Source of the DNA: ZC4RG20 sp963702105
GTDB taxonomy: Bacteria; Pseudomonadota; Gammaproteobacteria; Steroidobacterales; Rariloculaceae
Reading direction: 5' to 3'
Length of the DNA: 64,000 bases
Assembly (NCBI GenBank): GCA_963702105.1
Contig: OY969712.1
Coordinates: forward strand, 1,550,001 to 1,614,000
Shown here: one piece after another, positions 33,428 through 42,369 of the stretch
Layout: each line of letters begins with the position of its first letter
Numbering within the stretch: the first letter of the stretch is position 1
Translations under genes and position numbers: made by a program
Notes under the pieces: model-generated
Told to the model about the DNA's origin: nothing
What the model saw: the letters and a program-made list of their open reading frames with translations, nothing else
Databases searched by the model: none

Positions 33428-34987
33428 TCAGGCCGAGCGTGCCTTTCGCGCTTGCGTGCCATTGACGCGCTCTTCCGGCTGATCCTTGCTGATCATGGCC
33501 GCCAGGAGCTGCTGGCTGTACTCGTCGAGCACCTGCGTGATGCTGCGGGCGAACCCGACGAGGCCGGCGTTGATGAACAGCAGCGGGATTGCAATGCCGA
33601 GGCCGAGGACCGTCGCGATCATCGCCTGACCGATGCCGTGGGCCATGACCCTGGGGTCGCTGGCGCCCGAGGCGACGATCGCGTGGAACGTGATGATCAT
33701 GCCGATGACCGTGCCGATGAGACCGAGCAGCGGGCCGGCCGCGACGCAGAGCCGCAGGAACGACTGGAACCGTTCGAGCTTCGGCACCTCGCGCAGCACG
33801 GCTTCCGACAACCGCAGCTCGGCGACCTCGCTGCTCTCGTTCGGCGTCTCGGTATCCCGGAAGGCCAGCAGCAGCCGGCCGAGCGGATTGTTGGCTCTCG
33901 GCTTATCCATGTTCCTGAGCTGCGCCGAAACAGCGAGCTTGGTCTTGATCAGATAGCCGTACTGGAAGAGCGCGAGCAGCAGACCGATGAGACCGACCGT
34001 GATGATCACGTAGCCGACCGCCGCGCCGTTCCGCACGCGCTGCACCCAGCTCGGCCGCTCGAGATAGCGCGAGAGCAGGCCGCCGCGAGACGGGTCCTCG
34101 ACGCTCAAGACGTAGCCGGAGTTCGGCGGGGCGTTGAACAAGCGGCGGCCGAGCGCGACGAGGTTGCCGGGCAGCTGGCCGTCGAGCGTCGTGAATTCCT
34201 TGTTGCTCGAGAGGTAGCCGAGGAACTGGCCGTCGCCGAAGGCCGTGAACGGGCCGATGCGCACGACCTTCATGTCCTTCGTCGTCGGCTTGTCGTTGAC
34301 CATTTCAAAGACGGGCGCCGTGTAGCGCGCGACCTGGCCCTGGCCCGTCATCTCCCGCTGCAGCTCGTACCAGAGCCGCTCGAGCTCGACGATCGAAGGC
34401 AGCTCCTTCGCGCCCGCGAGGCGGCGCATGAAGTCGGAGCGCTCCTCGCCGCCGGCGGCCGGCTTGAACTGCGTGCTCAGCATCGACTTCTCGAGCAGGC
34501 CCGCGGAGTCGCCGGCCACCTGCCGGGTCACACCGAACAGCTCGCCGAGGTTGCCCTCGTTCTGCGCGAGCAGGGCCTTGATCTCCTTGAGGTGCTTGTC
34601 GTTGGCGTTCCACTCGGCGTCGAGCTGCTTGCCGCGCGCCTCGGCTGCATCGCGCCGCTTGACCTGCTCCTGCGCGAGCCGCTCCTGTTCCTGAAGCGCC
34701 TTGCGCGCGTCGGCGACGCGCTTCTTGTCGAGCGCGGCCTCCTGCGTGCGAAGTTGCGCGTTAGCCTTATTGAGCATCTCGAAGACCTGAGCGCGTGCCC
34801 GGGCCTTGGCTTCGGCCTCGGCCTTCGCCTTGGCGGCCTGCTCGGCCTCGGCCTCTTTGACGGCCTTTTCTTCCCGGCGATCGGCCTGCGTCTGCTGCGC
34901 GCGGGCGACGGTCGCGAACGATCCCCAGCCGAGGCCCGCGGCGAGGGCGATGAGCAGGGCGCGTAAGGCGATATTGCGGAAATTCAC
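33428..34987 (-). CDS. TtpC-like MotA/TolQ/ExbB proton-channel protein (second copy)
   Basis: A roughly 519-residue protein with signal peptide (ALRALLIALAAGLGWGSFATVARA), a long Ala/Glu/Lys coiled coil (about 30-170), a periplasmic domain, and a C-terminal MotA/TolQ/ExbB channel domain (VAAGPLLGLIGTVIGMIITFHAI, GIGQAMIATVLGLGIAIPLLFINAGL). This layout is that of TtpC, the accessory ExbB-like protein of TonB2-type systems. It is clearly paralogous to the gene at 39.0-40.4 kb (shared EMTGQGQVARY, LSEAVLREVPKLERFQ). The GTG start at 34987 follows AAGGAG and overlaps the DUF3450 stop by four bases. It is the last gene of the operon. Confidence 0.87.
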   Translation of the reverse strand: MNFRNIALRALLIALAAGLGWGSFATVARAQQTQADRREEKAVKEAEAEQAAKAKAEAEAKARARAQVFEMLNKANAQLRTQEAALDKKRVADARKALQEQERLAQEQVKRRDAAEARGKQLDAEWNANDKHLKEIKALLAQNEGNLGELFGVTRQVAGDSAGLLEKSMLSTQFKPAAGGEERSDFMRRLAGAKELPSIVELERLWYELQREMTGQGQVARYTAPVFEMVNDKPTTKDMKVVRIGPFTAFGDGQFLGYLSSNKEFTTLDGQLPGNLVALGRRLFNAPPNSGYVLSVEDPSRGGLLSRYLERPSWVQRVRNGAAVGYVIITVGLIGLLLALFQYGYLIKTKLAVSAQLRNMDKPRANNPLGRLLLAFRDTETPNESSEVAELRLSEAVLREVPKLERFQSFLRLCVAAGPLLGLIGTVIGMIITFHAIVASGASDPRVMAHGIGQAMIATVLGLGIAIPLLFINAGLVGFARSITQVLDEYSQQLLAAMISKDQPEERVNGTQARKARSA

Positions 34988-35745
34988 AGCCCAGTCTCCT
35001 TCGCGGCCGGGACTGGAACCGTGACCAGATCCGCCGCTATCTGCTCCTTCGCCATCTTGATGGCCTCCGTGATGGCGCGCGCGAACTTCGGGGCCGCGGT
35101 CCATTTATGGTTTGCGGCATCCCAATAGCCGCTCTCTTCGCCGTCGAGCGTCTGGTACATGATCGATACACGGCCGAGATGAATGAAGTGCACCTTTCGG
35201 CCGTCGGGCAGCTTGCCGTCGTACGCGGCCATCGTGCGGCCATAGTCGAGCTCGACCTGATACGCGTCCATGAGGGCGCGGTACTTGTTGAAGTAGTTGC
35301 CGTCGGTGGCCATGATCGCCCCGAGACGATCGAGCCGCGCCTGCCGTTCGTCGGTCAGAAACGGCAGATCCTGCGCGACGAACTTGGACAGCCCGTCGTA
35401 CATCTTCTGGAGCAGCGGCTCGACCGCGGCCGCGGACTGGTCGAGCCCGTCCACCTGCTTCTGCAGCGAATCAATGTCGGCCTGCTGCGAAGCGATGAGC
35501 TGCTGCAGCTCGATGTCGTAGCGCGTCAGGCTTTCGCTGTCGGCCAACAGGCTCGCATATTTCTCGGCCGGCGTCATTTTGTCCGAGGCGGCGTCCGACT
35601 CGGCGGCAGCGGCAGCAGCGGGCGCGGGCTTCGAATTGCGCGCCCGCTGGGCGGCCGCCTGGCCCGTGTAGCCGGCGAAGAGCAGGGTCGTGGCCGTGGC
35701 GGCCGCGCCCATCATTCCGATCATGTACCAACGTCTGCGGGTCAT
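34984..35745 (-). CDS. DUF3450-family periplasmic coiled-coil protein (second copy)
   Basis: A 253-residue exported protein: signal segment (MIGMMGAAATATTLLFAGYTGQAAA), an N-terminal coiled coil (IELQQLIASQQADIDSLQKQVDGL), then the DUF3450 core with FVAQDLPFLTDERQARLDRL, AYQVELDYGRTMAAYDGKL, FIHLGRVSIMYQTLDGEESGYWD. DUF3450 proteins accompany TtpC in TonB2-like operons and are thought to work with it in the periplasm. ATG at 35745 with GGGGAC upstream is preferred to a TTG three codons earlier. It couples to the TtpC-like gene through a four-base overlap. Confidence 0.85.
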   Translation of the reverse strand: MTRRRWYMIGMMGAAATATTLLFAGYTGQAAAQRARNSKPAPAAAAAAESDAASDKMTPAEKYASLLADSESLTRYDIELQQLIASQQADIDSLQKQVDGLDQSAAAVEPLLQKMYDGLSKFVAQDLPFLTDERQARLDRLGAIMATDGNYFNKYRALMDAYQVELDYGRTMAAYDGKLPDGRKVHFIHLGRVSIMYQTLDGEESGYWDAANHKWTAAPKFARAITEAIKMAKEQIAADLVTVPVPAAKETGL

Positions 35746-35770
35746 AGTCCCCAATCCTGTCGATCAATCG

Positions 35771-37018
35771 CTACGAGGAGCTCTTGGCTTCGATGGCCTG
35801 GAGGTAGCTCTGGGCGGCCTTGCGAGACTTGGCGGACCGCGTCGCGCGCTCGAAGTAGGGCTTCGCCTCCTTGAACTTGTCCTGGCCGTACAACGCGATG
35901 CCCATGAGCAGCTGCGCGTTCTCCGGGTCGTCGAGCTTGCCCTTGTCGAGGGCCTTCTTGACGGCATCCGCGGCCTCCTGCCAGTCTTTGTTCTGCATGT
36001 GCACCTGAGCGAGGCGCAGATACAGATCGCCCTTGTCCGACAGGGAGGCCGCCTTCTCGAGCGGCGGGACCGACTTGTCGAACTCGCGGGCCGAGATGTA
36101 ACAGTTCGAGAGGGTCGAGTAGTCCTGCGAGGTCGGCTTCAGGGTCTTGTCCGCGATGGCCTTCTCGAGAATCTGCGCGCAGCGGTAGGGCACGTTGTTG
36201 TAGGCCGCCATCTGCGCGAGCCGGCGGTACTCGGACTCCTGAGTCAGGAAGCCGCCGTTGTAGGCCGTTTGCAGGGCCGCGAGCGCCGAGTCGTAATCGT
36301 TCGTGGCCTGGTAGTACGAGGACAGGTTGATCCAGTAGTTCTTGTTCTTCGGCTCGGCCGCGATCATGCGCTGCACGAGCGGGATCGCGTCCTTGAAGTC
36401 CTCGCGGTCCACGTACATCGCGAGCAGGAGCTCCATCCAGCCCGTGTTGGGCTCTTCCATGAGCTCGACGCACTTCTTCGCGGCGTTGAACGCGCGATTG
36501 TCCTTCGGGTTCTGCTGGTAGTACGCCACGGCGAGCAGGTAGTACGCCGCGGAGTTCGGCATCTGCGCCGTCTTGAACCAGTTCTCGAGGGCCGCTGCGC
36601 CTTCCTTGTACTTGCCGTCCACGATGTAGAGCGAGGCGATGTTGTAGCGGATCTGCTGAGCTTCCTGCATGTTCAGGCCGCCGGCATCGAGGGCCTTCTG
36701 GAGGTGCTGGCGCGTGCCCTCCGTGTCGCCCTGGCCGTTGCTGATCTGGGCGTAGATTTCCTCGACGCGGCTCAGCTCGTAAGGGCTCAGCCGGTCCAGC
36801 TTCAGAGAGTCGAGCTTGGCCTTGGCGCCCTTGTAGTCGTTCATGTTCAAGGCCTGGATCGCTTCCTGCAGGACCTTGGCCGTGTACTGACCGATGCTGC
36901 CGGAAGACTGCTCCTTCTTATCGTTGCCTTGGGCACGCTGGGCATGCACCTGCGCCGAGGTGCCCGCCAGCAGGCAGAGCGATAGGGCCATGCATAGGGT
37001 AGTAACGCGCGGGGACAT
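35771..37018 (-). CDS. Exported TPR-repeat protein of the TonB operon
   Basis: A 415-residue protein with signal peptide (TTLCMALSLCLLAGTSAQVHA) and multiple tetratricopeptide repeats: AIQALNMNDYKGAKAKLDSL, IASLYIVDGKYKEGAAALEN, LSSYYQATNDYDSALAALQTA, LAQVHMQNKDWQEAADAVKKALD and ALYGQDKFKEAKPYFERA. A TPR lipoprotein/periplasmic protein commonly closes TonB2/TtpC operons and is required for some TonB2-dependent uptake. Here it lies between tonB (9 bases upstream) and the second DUF3450 gene (25 bases downstream). It is probably a periplasmic adaptor. Confidence 0.87.
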   Translation of the reverse strand: MSPRVTTLCMALSLCLLAGTSAQVHAQRAQGNDKKEQSSGSIGQYTAKVLQEAIQALNMNDYKGAKAKLDSLKLDRLSPYELSRVEEIYAQISNGQGDTEGTRQHLQKALDAGGLNMQEAQQIRYNIASLYIVDGKYKEGAAALENWFKTAQMPNSAAYYLLAVAYYQQNPKDNRAFNAAKKCVELMEEPNTGWMELLLAMYVDREDFKDAIPLVQRMIAAEPKNKNYWINLSSYYQATNDYDSALAALQTAYNGGFLTQESEYRRLAQMAAYNNVPYRCAQILEKAIADKTLKPTSQDYSTLSNCYISAREFDKSVPPLEKAASLSDKGDLYLRLAQVHMQNKDWQEAADAVKKALDKGKLDDPENAQLLMGIALYGQDKFKEAKPYFERATRSAKSRKAAQSYLQAIEAKSSS

Positions 37019-37027
37019 ATCCGGTTC

Positions 37028-37630
37028 CTACTTCTTCGCGAGCTGGAAGACGATCTTGGTCTGCATCCCGACGCGCTCGACGGCCTGGCCGTTCTCGACC
37101 TTCGGGTTGTAGCGCCAGCGCACGATGGACCGGAGCGCCGCCTCGTCGAAAACGTGCTTCGGCTGAGCGTCGACGACCTGCGGGTCCTTGACGGAGCCCG
37201 TCTGCGTGATCGTGAAGCGCACGATCACCCAGCCTTCGATGCCGCGCTCGAGCGCGCGCGGCGGGTAGTCCGGCGGAATGCGCACGAGCGGGAGCGGATC
37301 GGTGTCGCTGCCGCCCGAGATGCCGAGCTTGCCGAGCGCCGCATTGGGATTGAGGTTAGGGTTCAGCGAGGCCACGACATTGTCTACGCCGCCGCTCGTG
37401 AACGTCATCTTGGGGGCCGTCGGGACCGGCGGAGGCGGCTTGCGCTGGACGCGCTCCTCCTGCTTCGTCTCGACCTGCGACTCGCGACGCTGCCGCGTGA
37501 ACTCGATGCGTGTGGCCTGCACCTGATTGCCGACGGTCGTCGGCTGACTGATGAGCCGCCACAGCACCCAGAAGATCGCCAGCGTGAGGCTGGCCCCGAA
37601 AAGTAGCGTAATCGGTAATCGAGCGATCAT
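37028..37630 (-). CDS. tonB: TonB energy-transducing protein
   Basis: A 200-residue short TonB. It has an N-terminal membrane anchor (LPITLLFGASLTLAIFWVLWRLI), a short Lys/Pro spacer (ERVQRKPPPPVPTAP) and a C-terminal TonB domain with YPPRALERGIEGWVIVRFTITQTGSV and FDEAALRSIVRWRYNPKVENGQ. The short periplasmic spacer matches TonB2-type proteins, which need TtpC, rather than long TonB1 proteins. It lies between exbD and the TPR gene with gaps of 9-18 bases, in a single operon. Confidence 0.92.
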   Translation of the reverse strand: MIARLPITLLFGASLTLAIFWVLWRLISQPTTVGNQVQATRIEFTRQRRESQVETKQEERVQRKPPPPVPTAPKMTFTSGGVDNVVASLNPNLNPNAALGKLGISGGSDTDPLPLVRIPPDYPPRALERGIEGWVIVRFTITQTGSVKDPQVVDAQPKHVFDEAALRSIVRWRYNPKVENGQAVERVGMQTKIVFQLAKK

Positions 37631-37648
37631 TGTGGTGCTCGCCTTGAG

Positions 37649-38056
37649 TTAGCCGTTGGGATTGGCCGCGATGGACACCGACGTGATGCCGCCGCGGCGG
37701 ACCTCGTCCATGACCTTGGCGACCTGGCCGGCTTGCGAATCCTTGTCGGCCATGATGACGACGGTGTCGTCCGGCCGCTCGATGTGCAGCCGCTCGATCA
37801 TGGGCCGCAGGTTACGCAGCTCGACCCGCTTGCGGTCCATCCAGATGTCGCCGTTGTCGCGGATTGCGATGAGGAGATTCCCGGACTGGCGGTACTGCGC
37901 CGTCGAGGCGTTGGGCTCGACGACCGTGACGCCGGCCTGTTTGACGAACGACGTGGTGATGATGAAGAAGATCAGCAGGTTGATCGTGAAGTCCAACATC
38001 GGCGCGAGGTCGATGCCGTGCTCCTCCGACTCTGCCGAGTGCCTCCGTGACTCCAT
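37649..38056 (-). CDS. exbD: ExbD proton-channel protein, second copy
   Basis: A 135-residue ExbD: short cytosolic tail, one membrane helix with the essential Asp (IDLAPMLDFTINLLIFFIIT), and a periplasmic domain ending VMDEVRRGGITSVSIAANPNG. It transports protons with ExbB to energise TonB. A second, different exbD lies 21 bases upstream; the two share the helix but differ in the periplasmic part (roughly a third identical by eye), suggesting non-redundant subunits. Confidence 0.9.
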   Translation of the reverse strand: MESRRHSAESEEHGIDLAPMLDFTINLLIFFIITTSFVKQAGVTVVEPNASTAQYRQSGNLLIAIRDNGDIWMDRKRVELRNLRPMIERLHIERPDDTVVIMADKDSQAGQVAKVMDEVRRGGITSVSIAANPNG

Positions 38057-38077
38057 GTGCGCTCCCCCCGTTCCGTC

Positions 38078-38491
38078 TCAGTTATTCGTCGAGAACGTGA
38101 TGTTGTAGATGCCGCCCAGATGGACTTGATCCACGACCCGGACCAGCGTTCCCGTCGGCGCCTTGTCGCCCGCGAGGATGAGCACACCGCTGTTCGGATT
38201 CACGGCGCTCAGGCGCTCGACGTTGGCGCGGACCGCGCGGGGGTCGATGTTCCGGTTGTCCATCCAGACTTCGCCGTTATCGAGAATCTGGATCTGGATC
38301 GTCTTCGTGTCCTTGTCGCTCTGGTTCTCGAACGACGTCGGCCGGTTGACGACCAGGCCCGATTGCTTGATGAAGACGGCCGTGATGATGAAGAAGATCA
38401 GCAGGTTCGTGACGAAGTCGAGCATCGGCGCGAGGTCGATACCGTGCTGGGACTCGTCATGACTGTTTCTGCGTCGGCGTGTGGTTCGCAT
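38078..38491 (-). CDS. exbD: ExbD proton-channel protein, first copy
   Basis: A 137-residue ExbD with the channel helix and Asp (IDLAPMLDFVTNLLIFFIIT) and a periplasmic domain (VLILAGDKAPTGTLVRVVDQ). It lies 12 bases downstream of exbB and 21 bases upstream of the second exbD. With ExbB and the TtpC-like protein it would form the motor that drives the short TonB. Confidence 0.9.
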   Translation of the reverse strand: MRTTRRRRNSHDESQHGIDLAPMLDFVTNLLIFFIITAVFIKQSGLVVNRPTSFENQSDKDTKTIQIQILDNGEVWMDNRNIDPRAVRANVERLSAVNPNSGVLILAGDKAPTGTLVRVVDQVHLGGIYNITFSTNN

Positions 38492-38503
38492 GTTTGGGAC
38501 GAC

Positions 38504-39025
38504 CTACAGGCTGAACTCGTCCGCCAGCAGCTCGGTCTCCCGGGCCGCCCGCGTCTTGAAGTAATGGACCGGATACAGGCCGATGATGCTCACGGCGAGA
38601 CCGCTCATCGTGCAGATCATGGCGGCGGATACGCCGCTCGCCATGCTCCGCGCGTCGGCGTTGCCGCGCAGCGCCATCGAATCGAATACCTGCAGCATGC
38701 CCGTCACCGTGCCGATGAGGCCGAGGAGGGGCGACAGCGGCACGAGCACCTGTAGAACAGGGAAGCCGGCCGTCATCGAGCCGTTGAGCCTCGAGATCAT
38801 CGCCGTGCGGATCTGGCGCGCGCACCAGGAGGTCTTGTCCGCGCGCGCCTCCCACTCTGCGCGCATCGCCGCGGCCTGCTTGGGCAGGACCCTCGAGAAG
38901 TACCAGTACCGCTCGAGGATCAGGCCCCAGAGGAGGATGCCGGCCGCGAAGATGCAGACTACAAAGGGGCCACCATCGTTGGCCAGGCTGACGATGCCGC
39001 GAATGACCGGAACTTGGTCAAGCAT
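38504..39025 (-). CDS. exbB: ExbB-family proton-channel protein
   Basis: A 173-residue MotA/TolQ/ExbB protein, the small ExbB2 type. The first helix (GGPFVVCIFAAGILLWGLILE) and the two channel helices (PLSPLLGLIGTVTGMLQVFDSM; GVSAAMICTMSGLAVSIIGLY) are all present. The start overlaps the upstream TtpC-like gene by eight bases. It is the core of the ExbBD motor in this operon. Confidence 0.9.
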   Translation of the reverse strand: MLDQVPVIRGIVSLANDGGPFVVCIFAAGILLWGLILERYWYFSRVLPKQAAAMRAEWEARADKTSWCARQIRTAMISRLNGSMTAGFPVLQVLVPLSPLLGLIGTVTGMLQVFDSMALRGNADARSMASGVSAAMICTMSGLAVSIIGLYPVHYFKTRAARETELLADEFSL

Positions 39026-40436
39026 GCTGGCGCTGCCTCTCGATGCTTTCCGCGAGGATGCCGGCGCTCTGCTCGTCGAGGACCTGCACGACGCCGCGCG
39101 AGAGCGAGGTCAGCAGGGCATTGGCGAACAGCAGCGGGATGGCGACGCCGAGACCGAGCACCGTGGCGATCATGGCCTGGCCGATACCCGTGGCCATCAT
39201 GCGCGGATCGCTGGATCCGGACTCCGTGATGGCCTGGAAGGTCAGGATCATGCCGATGACCGTGCCGATCAGGCCGAGCAACGGGCCCGCTGCGACGGCG
39301 AGGCGCAGGAAGGCCTGGAACCGCTCGAGCTTCGGTACCTCGCGAAGCACGGCTTCGGAGATGCGCAGCTCGGCGACCTCGGCGTCTTCCTCGATGCTGT
39401 GAGGGTCGCCGCGAAAGGCCAGCAGAACACGGCCGAGCGGATTGTTGCGGCTCGGGTTGTCCAGGTTCTTGAGCTGACGGCTCACGGCCAGGCGGACCAT
39501 GACGAGCTTGATGAGCTGGAACAGGAATGCCAGCGCCCCGGCGATGCCGACCGCGATGATCACGTAGCCGACCGACTGGCCGAGCTGGATGCGCTGCAGC
39601 CAGGTCGGGCGCTCGACGTACAGGCTCATGAGCGTGCCGCGGGTCGAATCGACGACGGCCCGGGCGTAGCCGGTCTTCGTGTTCTGGAAGTTCGCGAGGA
39701 TGCTCATGAACTCGCTCGGCAGCTGGCGCGGCAGCACCGTGAGCTCATTGAGCGCGGGGACGTAGGTCAGGAACCTGTCGTTCGAGGACGCCGTGAAGGG
39801 CCCGATCCGAATGACGTCGCTTTCGACCGCCTGGCCGCCGGGCTGCACCACGGGCGCCTTGTAGCGGGCGACCTGGCCCTGGCCGGTCATCTCCCGCTGG
39901 ATCTCGATCCAGAGGCGCTCGAGCTGATTCGGCGTCGGCATGGCGCGCTGGCTCGCGAAGTCGCGCAGGAACTCGACGCGCGTCGGCTCGCCCGGAGCCT
40001 GCCGGATCTGCGTGTTGACCAGCGACTGCTGGAGCGTCGCGGACACGTCGTTCGCGACCTGGCGCGCGAGCCCGAACAGCGAGGTCAGGCCGAGCTGATC
40101 CGCCTTCTTGGACAGATCCGAGTTCAGGCTGGCGATCTTCGTGTCGTTTGCGTTGTAGGTATCGGAGAGCTTCTTGGAGGCAGCGGCCAGCTCGTCGTGG
40201 CGCGACTGCGCCTCCTTCATCATGGACTGCTGCTTGTCCGCGGGCGCCGCGTTGTAGTCGTCGACCCGCTGCTTATAGGTCGCATCGACGCCCTGGCGGA
40301 CTTCCTGGACCTGCTTCAGCAGATCCTGAAGCGAAGACGGGGGATTCGCGGCCGAAGCCGTGACCTGGGCGAAGGCGGGGACCGAGAGCCCGGCGGTAAC
40401 CGCGACCGCCAGCGCCGCGCTGAAAATCTTCCTCAT
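39018..40436 (-). CDS. TtpC-like MotA/TolQ/ExbB proton-channel protein (first copy)
   Basis: A 472-residue protein: signal peptide (IFSAALAVAVTAGLSVPAFAQ), helical periplasmic region (about 30-150), a beta-rich segment, and a C-terminal channel domain (AVAAGPLLGLIGTVIGMILTFQAI, GIGQAMIATVLGLGVAIPLLFANALL). It corresponds to TtpC of Vibrio-type TonB2 systems, where it is essential for energy transfer. It overlaps the DUF3450 gene by four bases and exbB by eight, so translation is tightly coupled. The paralogue at 33.4-35.0 kb has a longer, more charged coiled coil. Confidence 0.88.
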   Translation of the reverse strand: MRKIFSAALAVAVTAGLSVPAFAQVTASAANPPSSLQDLLKQVQEVRQGVDATYKQRVDDYNAAPADKQQSMMKEAQSRHDELAAASKKLSDTYNANDTKIASLNSDLSKKADQLGLTSLFGLARQVANDVSATLQQSLVNTQIRQAPGEPTRVEFLRDFASQRAMPTPNQLERLWIEIQREMTGQGQVARYKAPVVQPGGQAVESDVIRIGPFTASSNDRFLTYVPALNELTVLPRQLPSEFMSILANFQNTKTGYARAVVDSTRGTLMSLYVERPTWLQRIQLGQSVGYVIIAVGIAGALAFLFQLIKLVMVRLAVSRQLKNLDNPSRNNPLGRVLLAFRGDPHSIEEDAEVAELRISEAVLREVPKLERFQAFLRLAVAAGPLLGLIGTVIGMILTFQAITESGSSDPRMMATGIGQAMIATVLGLGVAIPLLFANALLTSLSRGVVQVLDEQSAGILAESIERQRQHA

Positions 40437-41266
40437 TGACTTATCTCCTGCGGCGCGGGAACCGGAAGGGTCAGCAACTCCGGCTGGCTGCCACTCGACG
40501 CGACCTTCATCGCTTGGGTAGCGGCGGCCGCGTAGCTGTTATCGACCACCCAGTTCTTCTTCTGGGCATCCCAATAGCCCGTCTCGGAGCCGTCCAGCGT
40601 CTGGTACAGCAGCGTGACCCGGCCGAGGCGGACGAAATTCACGGTGCGGGCATTCGGACCGTCGCCGAGCCGACCCTCGTAGGTGTCGAAGCTCGTGCCG
40701 TAATCGAGCTCGATCTGGTAGGCCTCGAGGACCTGCCGATACTTCTCGGAGATCGTCACGTCGGCGCGCTTCATGAGGTCCCGAAGGCGGTTGACGCGCT
40801 CCATGCGCTCGTTCTTGAGGAACGGCACGTCGAGCGCGACGAAGTTCCCGAGTGAGTCCACCATGCGCTCCATGAGCGGCTGGACCTCGCGGCTCGTCGT
40901 CTCGATCTCGGTCAGCTGCTTCTGGACCGAGTTGATCTCCTGCTCCTGAGACTTCACCTGGTCGCTCAACTGCTTATTGAACGCCTCGAGGCTGTCCGCT
41001 TCGGCCATCGCCTGCGCGTACTTGTCCGCGGCGGTGTCCTTCTGGTCGGTCAGCTGGTCGACCTGCTTTTGGGCGTCGGCCGCGGACTTGTCGGTGGCCT
41101 GCTCCTGTTGGAGCGTCGACTTGACCGGTGCGGTGTTCTGAGCGCCCGCCGACATAGCGGCGAGTGCGCCCAGCGCGGCCAGGACCGCCGGCAGGCGGCG
41201 CCCCTGGAATAGAGATAGGGCACGGGAATCCCGGCCCTTACCGAAGACAAAACTGGACAGCCTCAT
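40433..41266 (-). CDS. DUF3450-family periplasmic coiled-coil protein (first copy)
   Basis: First gene of the TonB operon; 277 residues. A signal peptide (LPAVLAALGALAAMSAGAQ) is followed by a long coiled coil (SLEAFNKQLSDQVKSQEQEI, VQKQLTEIETTSREVQPLME) and the DUF3450 core (FVALDVPFLKNERMERVNRL, AYQIELDYGTSFDTYEGRL, RLGRVTLLYQTLDGSETGYWD). It is coupled to the TtpC-like gene by an ATGA overlap. ATG at 41266 is chosen since the frame upstream is non-conserved; a GGGAGA lies slightly far upstream. Confidence 0.85.
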   Translation of the reverse strand: MRLSSFVFGKGRDSRALSLFQGRRLPAVLAALGALAAMSAGAQNTAPVKSTLQQEQATDKSAADAQKQVDQLTDQKDTAADKYAQAMAEADSLEAFNKQLSDQVKSQEQEINSVQKQLTEIETTSREVQPLMERMVDSLGNFVALDVPFLKNERMERVNRLRDLMKRADVTISEKYRQVLEAYQIELDYGTSFDTYEGRLGDGPNARTVNFVRLGRVTLLYQTLDGSETGYWDAQKKNWVVDNSYAAAATQAMKVASSGSQPELLTLPVPAPQEISQ

Positions 41267-42369
41267 GGCGACTCGTGTCTCCCCCGTCGTAGTGAACTGC
41301 GTCCGCGAGCTGACGCTCCGGGTCTGCTGGGACGCCCAAGGTGCGCGCGACGGGTGTTGGAAATCCATATGTCTCGCCCCGTCGTCGCATAGGAAATTAA
41401 TAATGATCGCTCCGAAAAGCGCAAGTCATTGTACGTACCGAAGTGGGTGTTGTCGCGTCCCCGTGGGGCGGCCGGCGGCATCCGGGTGCCCGGGGCGGGG
41501 GGCGCCGCCGCCGGCCCGGAGGCCCTGAAGGCGCCTCCGGCGGGCCGTCTCCGGGGCGCGCCGACACCGGTATAGATAGAGAAGCTACAGACCTCTGCGA
41601 GGGGTGCAGGAAGCGCCGGGAAGGCGCGCCGCACGAGCCGTGGCGCGCTTTCCGGAGCCTGCGGACGATGCTGGAAGCCCGCCCGAAACGAAGAGATCGC
41701 CGCGCGCGAAACCGAACGAATCGCAAGACGATCGCGGCCGCGGAACGGATGGCCGGGGCCGCGCCGGCGGTACGCGGCACAGCGCCGCCGGCGGTGCGGA
41801 GAGCCGCGCGTGCGGCGCAGCGTTTCGGGCTCCGACGCCGCCCGTTCCGGCGCCTCCCGCGCAAATTCGCGCACGCCGGCGGCGGCGCCGGGGCGTCCGC
41901 CGATGCGCGGGGCGTGGCGTCGAAATGCGCCGATCGCCGCATTCGAGATTAGGGCAAACCGCGCAATGGGCGACCGGGGCGCGCCGGGACGCGATCGAGC
42001 GAACGCGGCCGCGGTGCCCGGCCCGGGCTCCGACTTGCGGGGCGCCGGCGGCGGGGCGTGCCGGAACGGCTCAGCAGACCCTGTGAGCGGCTGCGCCCGG
42101 CGCACCGCGCCGGCCGGCCCGGGAGCCGGGGCCCGGTCTTGCGCGGCGGGCCGTGTTCGCACGCGCCGGGCTCCCACGCACTGGGCGCCATTGACGATCA
42201 ATAAAAACAATGTACTGGCGAGGTTAAATTAACGGCTCTCGGCAACGTTAACACAACCGTTTGGTCATGGATCTGCGCGCGCCCGGCGCGTATCCGCGTG
42301 TCACACTCCGCAACCGGCCCGAAGCCGGCTCGCGCCGGGCCGTTTTCGAATCGAGTCGGAGTGTACGCG
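41267..42369. other. 1.1-kb non-coding region between the TonB operon and a TonB-dependent receptor
   Basis: This divergent intergenic region is unusually long. The centre (about 41440-42180) is very GC-rich and low-complexity, with open frames in several phases but no ribosome site, motif or codon structure. AT-rich patches flank it: one at 41385-41430 with the minus-strand promoter, one at 42190-42250 (containing the palindrome GTTAAATTAAC) next to the receptor gene. It may hold an untranslated leader, a small RNA or a decayed gene. Confidence 0.5.
41397..41424 (-). promoter_or_regulatory. Probable sigma-70 promoter of the TonB operon
   Basis: On the minus strand TTGCGC (41419-41424) and TATTAA (41397-41402) are separated by 16 bases in the only AT-rich patch of this intergenic region, 130 bases before the DUF3450 start. 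The overlapping ATCATTAT matches half of a Fur box but the other half is absent. Confidence 0.5.

Noticed and set aside
41397..41424. Fur box in the TonB operon promoter
   Set aside because: Only ATCATTAT, half of the 19-bp consensus, is present; about 9-10 of 19 bases match in the best alignments.
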